Shown: positions 17,401-22,258 of the stretch, piece after piece
Numbering within the stretch: the first letter of the stretch is position 1
Layout of the letters: each line of letters begins with the position of its first letter
From: Methanomassiliicoccaceae archaeon UBA480
GTDB lineage: Archaea; Thermoplasmatota; Thermoplasmata; Methanomassiliicoccales; Methanomethylophilaceae
Reading direction: 5' to 3'
DNA: 25,780 nucleotides
NCBI GenBank assembly: GCA_002506425.1
Contig: DAXO01000072.1
Span: 3,133-28,912, forward strand
The notes under the pieces: generated by a model
What the model was told of the DNA's origin: nothing
Database searches by the model: none
What the model saw: the letters and a program-made list of their open reading frames with translations, nothing else
Position numbers and translations under genes: made by a program

Positions 17401-18186
17401 GAGATGGTGGATGCGATCATCGCAGGGGTTCCCGCCGACGAGGCCAGGCGCAATGCCACTCTGCGCATATTCGGGGATCCGCCCGGCGCCTATGGGAACG
17501 GCATATCGGATGCCGTGCAGACCGGGAGATGGGAGACCGTGGAGGACCTTGGAGAGATCTTCGTGAAGCACGGATGCTTCGTCTACGGGAAGGGGCTCCA
17601 GGGCGAGTCCAGGCCGGAGGCGTTCAGGAAGAGGCTGTCCAAGATAGACGCCACGATCAAGAACCACAATACGAGAGCGGTCGACATGCTGGACATGGAC
17701 GACGACTTCGACAGTCTGGGAGGATTCACCGCCGCTGTGACGGCCGTCAGAGGGGAGATGCCCGAATCCTACATGGGGGATTCGTCCGACATGCAGAATC
17801 TGAAGCTTCGCACCACGGCGGAGGAGTGCAGATTCATCTTCAGGAGCAAGATCGACAACCCGAAATGGCTGGAAGGCCTGAAGCGTCACGGATTCGCAGG
17901 CGCGAAGGAGCTGTCCAAGCTCTTCGATTTCACCATGGGATGGTCTGCGACCAACGATATCGTCGAGAACTGGATGTACGACGATCTGGCGGAGCGCTTC
18001 GTGCTCGACGAGGAAACGGCCGAGTGGATAAAGGACGAGAATCCGTATGCGATGATGGCGATGCTCGCCAGGCTGTTCGAGGCGGAGAAGCGCGGCTTCT
18101 GGAATCCGTCGCCGGAGATGAAGGAGCGGCTCCAGCAGACCTATATGGGATTCGAGGAGAGGATCGAGGAGATCACCGACAGGTGA
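14449..18186 (+). CDS. CobN/BchH-family metal chelatase large subunit
   Basis: A 1245-residue protein, full length for the large subunit of ATP-dependent cobalt or magnesium chelatases, which bind the tetrapyrrole and metal. The N terminus (KVAVLGIGGHAGHAM) has the methanogen CobN pattern. The hallmark HVGTHGTLEWLPGK begins at His540 and is followed by PNINPYIIDNPGEGMQSKRR. Near the C terminus is WSATNDIVENWMYDDLAERFVLD (about 1165-1185). Cytosolic. CobN normally needs an AAA ATPase pair (CobS/T or ChlI/D type); none is in the window. Methanogens making B12 and F430 insert metal early with small CbiX/CfbA chelatases, so the role of this large subunit is open. It has its own TATA element and operator-like repeats. 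The symbol is left blank because the metal is not known. Confidence 0.9.
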   Translation: MVKVAVLGIGGHAGHAMRPAAEALVASGYDVEMSCADAVALDDDPERLAAFLGTVRRSDILFIDVHGDVSYFKHFGSLRNEVERSGVNTLLFGCEEAVVLGYRGWFDGNDEDYGMLKLLESLGGDDNHRSALLWCLRRYDGVDAEIPDPVIPMAQGVYVPGKGAFPLEEGLSDVGRTGRPVILVLFVSVFNTRRDTDAIDELCRAVEAHGGEPVAVFARSYEDPAIGAIGLGRLVDEYLLRDGRPIADAVLNTMGFALTVLSRPGCGEQVSEDNFLKRLGIPVIQAVNLMGSAERWKESPYGLTPSEIAYCVVSPEFDGQIDATVYCGTEQREDGGFRQVPVADRCDALAEMALKWAVLGRKPRSEKKVAILIYMYPPRQDLAGGGYGLDTFESVAALLRVLKEKGYAVDWVPENGRELVSRMLEGVTNDDNWSTDEDLRKRAVALISEEKYGGWYDGIPSSFRKRLEEGWGKPPGDVHVVDGMQLVGGLMDGNVYIGFQPDRGKCTPEAYHDPWTAAPHQYLGFYRWLSREWGADAVIHVGTHGTLEWLPGKSVALSGECDPDVTLDRIPNINPYIIDNPGEGMQSKRRQYAVTTTHMIPAMGRAGGYDAISELETAVQAFLKIKEVGDAEKMASAAETVRSMCRDTNMLSDLGLESDCSIEDVEEAMDRLYDYLLEVKDAMIKDGLHILGEVPSGERMRETVYSLVRYRNGTVPSLREAVARARGCDMEELLKDPSRMREDGRLNGELIDGIDADMYRIICIADECGFDEAEVRKAAEDIIGDLKEDAEEAIEFMCGFVAPAVRRMPDELTNIAKALDGRYVEPGPSGCPGRGRAQILPTGRNFYSIDPDGVPWASSWEIGSKMAEEMVQRYLSDHGRYPDSVGIVLWATDTMKTGGDDVAYILRLMGLRPVWTGYGGRVSGLEVIPLEELGRPRIDVTVRISGLFRDTFPNISNMIDTGVGIIASLDEEDEDNRLAANVRREMVDAIIAGVPADEARRNATLRIFGDPPGAYGNGISDAVQTGRWETVEDLGEIFVKHGCFVYGKGLQGESRPEAFRKRLSKIDATIKNHNTRAVDMLDMDDDFDSLGGFTAAVTAVRGEMPESYMGDSSDMQNLKLRTTAEECRFIFRSKIDNPKWLEGLKRHGFAGAKELSKLFDFTMGWSATNDIVENWMYDDLAERFVLDEETAEWIKDENPYAMMAMLARLFEAEKRGFWNPSPEMKERLQQTYMGFEERIEEITDR

Positions 18187-18197
18187 TCGTCCCCGAC

Positions 18198-18225
18198 GGG
18201 ATGACGGCCGGCGGGCAGTCATCCC
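18198..18225. terminator. Hairpin between cobN-type gene and convergent membrane-protein gene
   Basis: GGGATGAC (18198-18205) pairs perfectly with GTCATCCC (18218-18225) around a 12-base loop, followed on the plus strand by TTCCTC. It lies in the 49-base gap between two convergent genes, so it could end both transcripts. Confidence 0.6.
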
Positions 18226-18235
18226 TTCCTCAGGG

Positions 18236-18655
18236 TCAGCTGCTCTTGAGGAAGAACAGCTTGACGTTGTCCTTGAACAGATAGAGGACTATGATCACCG
18301 CTATCGCCAGGGAGAAGATGGCTCCGAACTGGCCGAATGCGATGGAGATGAGGCTCGATATCGCTCCGAGGACCGCGAGGATGAGTCCGATGTACCACAT
18401 CACGCTCCATCCCTTCAGGAATCCGTAGGATACGACTGCGATTACGAGTCCGACTATCAGGACCGCGATGCCGAACGCCAGGCCCATGCCTTCGAGGAAG
18501 CTCATCTCGGGATCCTCGGCTATGATCTCGTCTATGATGCTCTCGCCGCCGATCGCCATTCCGACGCCGCCTATTATGAGGATCAGCGCTCCGAGGGCGT
18601 AAAGGATCGCGATGACCGTCACCAGGATCGGACGGTCGTATGGATTGTCTGCCAT
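18236..18655 (-). CDS. Small four-helix membrane protein
   Basis: A 139-residue protein with four predicted transmembrane helices: about 10-33, 55-78, 84-103 and 108-125. An acidic loop lies between the first two (IIDEIIAEDPEMS), and the protein ends in a short basic tail. No family named with confidence; the general form resembles DUF-type four-helix proteins common in archaea. ATG 18655 is supported by a TATAAAA element about 27 bases upstream, giving a leaderless message. It is transcribed alone, towards the cobN-type gene. Function unknown. Confidence 0.8.
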   Translation of the reverse strand: MADNPYDRPILVTVIAILYALGALILIIGGVGMAIGGESIIDEIIAEDPEMSFLEGMGLAFGIAVLIVGLVIAVVSYGFLKGWSVMWYIGLILAVLGAISSLISIAFGQFGAIFSLAIAVIIVLYLFKDNVKLFFLKSS

Positions 18656-18678
18656 GCACGCATGTACGGCATGTGTCG

Positions 18679-18685
18679 TATAAAA
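18679..18685 (-). promoter_or_regulatory. TATA box of the 139-residue membrane-protein gene
   Basis: TTTTATA on the minus strand, about 27 bases before the ATG at 18655. It directly follows the suf terminator hairpin, so its T-run may also serve termination. Confidence 0.6.
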
Positions 18686-18688
18686 GCA

Positions 18689-18702
18689 GGGGCCGGGGCC
18701 CC
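18689..18702 (-). terminator. Hairpin and T-run after sufB
   Basis: Eight bases past the sufB stop, GGGGC and GCCCC arms enclose a 4-base loop. On the minus strand they are followed by TGCTTTTAT. This is terminator-like. Confidence 0.55.
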
Positions 18703-18710
18703 CGATGGTT

Positions 18711-19913
18711 TCAGTCGCCCAGGTTGGCCTTGGCGATGGCCTCGTTGAGCTGCTTCTGCAGCTCCAGGGGGAGGCCGTTGATGCTTCCGGACAGGAATCC
18801 CCTGACGATCATGCTGACCGCCTGGTCCTGATCCAGTCCGCGGGACATCAGATACTCGATCTGGTCCTGCGCGATCTTCCCGACCGCGGCTTCGTGAGTC
18901 ATCTCGACGTCGGCGACGTGCGCCTCGAGCTCTGGTACGGCGCTCGTCGAGCCGCCGTCCTTCATGATTATGCTCCTGCACTCGAGGTGGGCCTTGATCT
19001 CCGGCGCATTGCCGACGAGCTTCCCGCGGGCGGTCATGCGTCCGCCCATGGAGATGCTCCTGCTCATGATCTGGGCGTTGCTGCGCCTTCCGTTCAGGTA
19101 CACCATCCCTCCGGTGTCGATGTCGGACCCTTCGTGGGCGATGCACATGGTGTTGTACATGGCGCTGCCTCCCTCGGCCAGGGTGGCGGAGGGGAAGCTC
19201 TGTAGGCTTCCGACGGGATTCAGGATGACGTAGTTGTTCGTGTACGCGGAGTTCCTTCCGACGATGGTCCCGGTCCTGGGGCGGACGCCAGTCTTCTGTC
19301 CCCAGCTGTGGATCATGGAGAACGTCAGGGACGAGTTGTCTCCGACGTAGAGCTCGGAGACACCCACGTGGAGGGCGTCGTTGGCGTGATGGGTGGTGGA
19401 GCATCCCGTGATCATCTCGAGGGATGCGTTGTCCTCGACTATGACGATGTTGTGGACATTCTGGACCGTCCTGTCCGTGTCCAGCATCATGCAGGTCTGG
19501 ACGGGCGCCTTGATGTGGTGTCCGGCCTTGACCCTGATGAAGTATCCGTCGGCGTCCTCGAGGTACGTCTTGGCGGTGTACTTGTCCTTGGTCGGGTCGA
19601 TGGCCTTCCACATGTAGTCCTTCAGTCCCTGGTGGACCTTCAGGGCCTCCTTCACGGACATCATCTCGAGCCCCTCCTGCTGCACAGCATGGCAGTGGCT
19701 GGGGGCGTTGTCGATGAACAGCAGGGTTCCGGAGCGGTTCATCTCGTCCGCGACGACGCCGACGCGCTCCATGTACTTCCTGTAGTCCGAGCTCTCCATG
19801 TCGTCGATGACGACGGAGTCCTTGCTGCCCTCGTCGAAGCGGTCGATGTCGATGTCGGCGCCGTACGCGCCCTTCTTGGACAGGGCGTCCTTCACAGTTT
19901 GATTATCTGGCAT
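18711..19913 (-). CDS. sufB: SufB/SufD-type iron-sulfur cluster scaffold
   Basis: A 400-residue scaffold of the SUF pathway, which builds Fe-S clusters together with the SufC ATPase. The core beta-helix segments are clear: VQNVHNIVIVEDNASLEMITGC, HVGVSELYVGDNSSLTFSMIHSWG, then MGGRMTARGKLVGNAPEIKAHLECRSIIM with the conserved core Cys. The C terminus has THEAAVGKIAQDQIEYLMSRGL, the SufB/D signature with a conserved His. The length fits the short archaeal form. ATG 19913 lies inside the end of sufC (22-base overlap), so translation is probably coupled. No sufD, sufS or sufE is nearby, the minimal SufBC arrangement of many methanogens. Confidence 0.94.
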   Translation of the reverse strand: MPDNQTVKDALSKKGAYGADIDIDRFDEGSKDSVVIDDMESSDYRKYMERVGVVADEMNRSGTLLFIDNAPSHCHAVQQEGLEMMSVKEALKVHQGLKDYMWKAIDPTKDKYTAKTYLEDADGYFIRVKAGHHIKAPVQTCMMLDTDRTVQNVHNIVIVEDNASLEMITGCSTTHHANDALHVGVSELYVGDNSSLTFSMIHSWGQKTGVRPRTGTIVGRNSAYTNNYVILNPVGSLQSFPSATLAEGGSAMYNTMCIAHEGSDIDTGGMVYLNGRRSNAQIMSRSISMGGRMTARGKLVGNAPEIKAHLECRSIIMKDGGSTSAVPELEAHVADVEMTHEAAVGKIAQDQIEYLMSRGLDQDQAVSMIVRGFLSGSINGLPLELQKQLNEAIAKANLGD

Positions 19914-20638
19914 TCGTCGCACTCCCCGTAGCCGTTCTTCTTGATGTCCCTGAGCAGGTCCAGCGGGTTCCCGCTGCATCTTATCCTGCCGTTCTTCATG
20001 ACGTAGCCCTTGTCGGCGCCGATGTAGTCCAGGATCTGCCCGGTGTGGGTGATGACCAGGGAGGACACGTGCCTCCTCTTCCCGGGACAGTTCTCGTAAA
20101 GGAGGTCGTGGACCTTGTTGCCGATGAGATCGATGTTCTCCAGGTCGACTCCCGATTCGGGCTCGTCGAGGAGGATGAACTCAGGCTTCTGCGCGGTGAG
20201 CTGGAGGAGCTCGGACCTCTTGATCTCCCCTCCGGAGAATCCGACGTTGACCTCCCTGTCCAGGAAGCCCTCCATCTTGAAGCGGTCGGCCTCCTTGAGG
20301 ACCTTCTCGCCCTTGTCGGGGGATGCGACCTTGATGAGGTCCCCCAGCTTGACGCCGTATATGTTGGGGGGACGCTGCATCATCATGCCGATCCCCATCT
20401 TGGCCCTCTCGTCGACGGGGAGGTCCGTGATGTCCTTTCCTTTGAATATGATCTTCCCGGAGGTCACCTTGACGGTGCTGTATCCCATGATGGTCGCCAT
20501 CAGGGTGGACTTCCCGGACCCGTTGGGTCCGAACAGCACGCAGGTCTCCCCTTCGTCAACGGTGAGGTTGACGCCTTTGAGGATCTCCCTCTCGCCGGCC
20601 GTGGCGTGGAGATCTTCGATTTTCAGCATTTCGGCCAT
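19892..20638 (-). CDS. sufC: SufC iron-sulfur assembly ATPase
   Basis: A 248-residue ABC-type ATPase that drives conformational change in the SufB scaffold; cytosolic, not a transporter subunit. Walker A is GPNGSGKST, the signature is FSGGEIKRSE and Walker B is FILLDEPESGVD. The GVDLENI and SSLVITHTGQILDYIGAD segments are characteristic of SufC. Start: ATG 20638 (MAEMLKIEDLHA), placed about 12 bases downstream of the predicted start of transcription; ATG 20629 is an alternative. The frame extends to 20692, but those residues lie across the promoter. It is the first gene of the suf operon, with a perfect inverted repeat directly upstream. Confidence 0.94.
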   Translation of the reverse strand: MAEMLKIEDLHATAGEREILKGVNLTVDEGETCVLFGPNGSGKSTLMATIMGYSTVKVTSGKIIFKGKDITDLPVDERAKMGIGMMMQRPPNIYGVKLGDLIKVASPDKGEKVLKEADRFKMEGFLDREVNVGFSGGEIKRSELLQLTAQKPEFILLDEPESGVDLENIDLIGNKVHDLLYENCPGKRRHVSSLVITHTGQILDYIGADKGYVMKNGRIRCSGNPLDLLRDIKKNGYGECDECQIIKL

Positions 20639-20650
20639 AGCGATACCTAT

Positions 20651-20672
20651 GGGGCATGCGATGCCATGCCCC
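20651..20672 (-). promoter_or_regulatory. Candidate operator of the suf operon
   Basis: GGGGCATG-N6-CATGCCCC, a perfect inverted repeat with 8-base arms. It lies between the TATA element and the sufC start, covering the expected start of transcription. Such symmetry suggests a dimeric repressor, perhaps one sensing iron or Fe-S status. Confidence 0.55.
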
Positions 20673-20673
20673 G

Positions 20674-20682
20674 ATAAAAAAA
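20674..20682 (-). promoter_or_regulatory. TATA element of the suf operon
   Basis: A TTTTTTTAT stretch on the minus strand, about 40 bases before the sufC ATG and adjoining the inverted repeat. Confidence 0.55.
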
Positions 20683-20718
20683 GCGCGTACACGCAAGGCC
20701 CGTTTTAGGCCTGCGAAT

Positions 20719-20726
20719 CCTTAAAG
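20719..20726 (+). promoter_or_regulatory. TATA element of the iron-sulfur flavoprotein gene
   Basis: CCTTAAAG centred about 28 bases before the ATG at 20751. It is a moderate match to an archaeal box A at the right distance. Confidence 0.4.
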
Positions 20727-20750
20727 GCGAGCGTGCGGGATACGGAGCGC

Positions 20751-21329
20751 ATGAAAGTCCTCGCCATCAACGGAAGCCCCCAGCCCATGGGGAACACCAG
20801 CAACATCCTGAACGAGGTCCAGGACATGTTCGAGCGCGACGGGGTCGAGATGGAGATCGTCCACATCTACGACTACCGCCTGACGAACTGCAACGTCTGC
20901 CTGACATGCGAGATCCGCGGGGACGGCAGGTGCTACGACGAGGACGACGGCTTCAATCAGATCATCGACAGGATGAGAGCAGCCGATGCCGTGCTCATCG
21001 CTTCCCCCACATACATGAACGCCTGCCCCAGCAACCTGCAGAACTTCCTGGAGAGGGCCATGCTCGTGTTCCAGAACAGCGGCCTCCCTCTCGCAGGCAA
21101 GGTCGGAGGAGCCATCACCGTATGCCGCCACGACGGCGGATCCATGGTCTACAACCAGCTGGCCGACTTCATGCTCAGGAACTCCATGCTCGTGGCCGGC
21201 TCCTATCCGCTGCCGATCGTCAGAGCCTGGCACTCGCCCCAGTACGAGGAGGACGAGATGGGTATGAAAGGCGTCCGCTCCCTCGTGGAGAGGATGACGG
21301 ACGCCATGATCCGCCTCGGTCTGGAGTGA
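20751..21329 (+). CDS. Iron-sulfur flavoprotein (Isf family)
   Basis: A 192-residue flavodoxin-fold redox protein. The FMN phosphate loop is GSPQPMGNTSNI at residues 8-19. The compact cysteine motif C47-x2-C50-x2-C53-x7-C61 matches the [4Fe-4S] site of methanogen Isf proteins, followed by SPTYMNACPSNLQNFLERA, typical of the NADPH-dependent FMN reductase family. Isf proteins take electrons from ferredoxin and reduce oxygen species or unknown acceptors. ATG 20751 is preferred over the in-frame GTG at 20733 because GGAG lies just before it and the FMN-binding strand begins there. It is divergent from suf over a 112-base gap, and its 3' end overlaps the opposite ORF by 127 bases. Confidence 0.92.
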   Translation: MKVLAINGSPQPMGNTSNILNEVQDMFERDGVEMEIVHIYDYRLTNCNVCLTCEIRGDGRCYDEDDGFNQIIDRMRAADAVLIASPTYMNACPSNLQNFLERAMLVFQNSGLPLAGKVGGAITVCRHDGGSMVYNQLADFMLRNSMLVAGSYPLPIVRAWHSPQYEEDEMGMKGVRSLVERMTDAMIRLGLE

Positions 21330-22048
21330 CCTCGGAAGAAGAAGAATCCGCAGCCTTCCTTCTCGGAGATGCGGGCGACGGCCTCCATCCTGTCGACGGG
21401 GCCGGAGTAGCGCCTCACCATCATCTTCCCCTCTACGGGGAGGGCCTCCCTCAGGACGCCGACCTCCCTCAGGAGCTCGGCCGCATCCGCGGAGGTGAAC
21501 TTCTTCCCCTCGGCCACCGCCTGGGGGACGGACGCGACTATGGGGCATCCGTGCCTTGAGGCGATCTCAGGGAGCAGGCTGTTGTCCGGCCCGAACGCGC
21601 CTATGCATCCGCGGCCCTTGTCCCAAGACAGCGGGCACGACCCGCACATCCCGTTCATCTCGTCGAAGTCCAGGAGGTCCCATCCGGTGACCCTGTCGTC
21701 CGATGCATCGATGGCGGCCTGCCTCATATCCTCGGGCACCTTCTCCATGACGACCCATCCGGTGCAGATCCTCTCGGCCAGCGGCCTGAGGATATCCAGA
21801 TCGTCGTCCTTCTTGATCTTCTCGAGATATACGGCGTCGGCATCCTCGTTGAGCCTGTTCCTTTTGACGAACGCGTCCCAGTCCTGGATCGCCGCTTTGG
21901 CCTTCTCGTAGGGTACGAACTCGTCGTACACGGCCGCGTCCTCGAATCCTGCCACGTCCTTCATGTGGACCTTGACGATGTCCGACCTGAGACACTTGCA
22001 GGGTGCGCTCGGAGCCTCCGATTCTATGATGCCGATATTGATTCCCAT
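21203..22048 (-). CDS. Unrecognised cysteine-rich protein
   Basis: A frame of 281 residues; no family recognised. It has nine cysteines in its first 235 residues: CKC at 17-19, C95, the cluster C135-GS-C138-x9-C148 (CGSCPLSWDKGRGC), C168 and C233. These suggest a bound Fe-S cluster or metal. No signal peptide or membrane helix is seen. GAGGTGA 7 bases before ATG 22048 supports the start. The plausible domain ends near residue 238; the frame then runs 127 bases through the opposite isf gene to a TAG, and that tail (HSRPRRIMAS...) looks like antisense noise. A lost stop, a frameshift or a real overlap are all possible. It is divergent from the nitrogenase-like operon and may belong to it functionally. 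Confidence 0.7.
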   Translation of the reverse strand: MGINIGIIESEAPSAPCKCLRSDIVKVHMKDVAGFEDAAVYDEFVPYEKAKAAIQDWDAFVKRNRLNEDADAVYLEKIKKDDDLDILRPLAERICTGWVVMEKVPEDMRQAAIDASDDRVTGWDLLDFDEMNGMCGSCPLSWDKGRGCIGAFGPDNSLLPEIASRHGCPIVASVPQAVAEGKKFTSADAAELLREVGVLREALPVEGKMMVRRYSGPVDRMEAVARISEKEGCGFFFFRGHSRPRRIMASVILSTRERTPFIPISSSSYWGECQALTIGSG

Positions 22049-22204
22049 GCCCTTTCACCTCGCTTCGTCTTCGCGATGCGCTTTCGCGGTGATGCGTTCT
22101 AGCGATAATATGGCTTCGTATGCAGTCACGATGACACGGAACCGGCCGGATGAGCCCGTTTCATGAACCAGCAGGAAAGGATCGGGGTCGAGTCCGCGGG
22201 CGTA

Positions 22205-22227
22205 TAGTTGGAGGTAGCAGCCAACTA
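22205..22227 (+). promoter_or_regulatory. Candidate operator of the nitrogenase-like operon
   Basis: TAGTTGG-N9-CCAACTA, a perfect inverted repeat with 7-base arms. It ends 31 bases before the ATG at 22259 and touches the best TATA candidate (CTAATAAC, about 22225-22232). There is no ribosome-binding site before the ATG, so a leaderless start with repressor control over the TATA region is inferred. Confidence 0.5.
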
Positions 22228-22258
22228 ATAACTACGAGATTGCACATCATGCCCCGTT

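Noticed and set aside
15703..18222. 839-residue open frame antisense to the cobN-type gene
   Set aside because: GC-rich codon bias leaves the antisense frame open. It has no recognisable motifs, while the sense frame is a clear CobN homologue.
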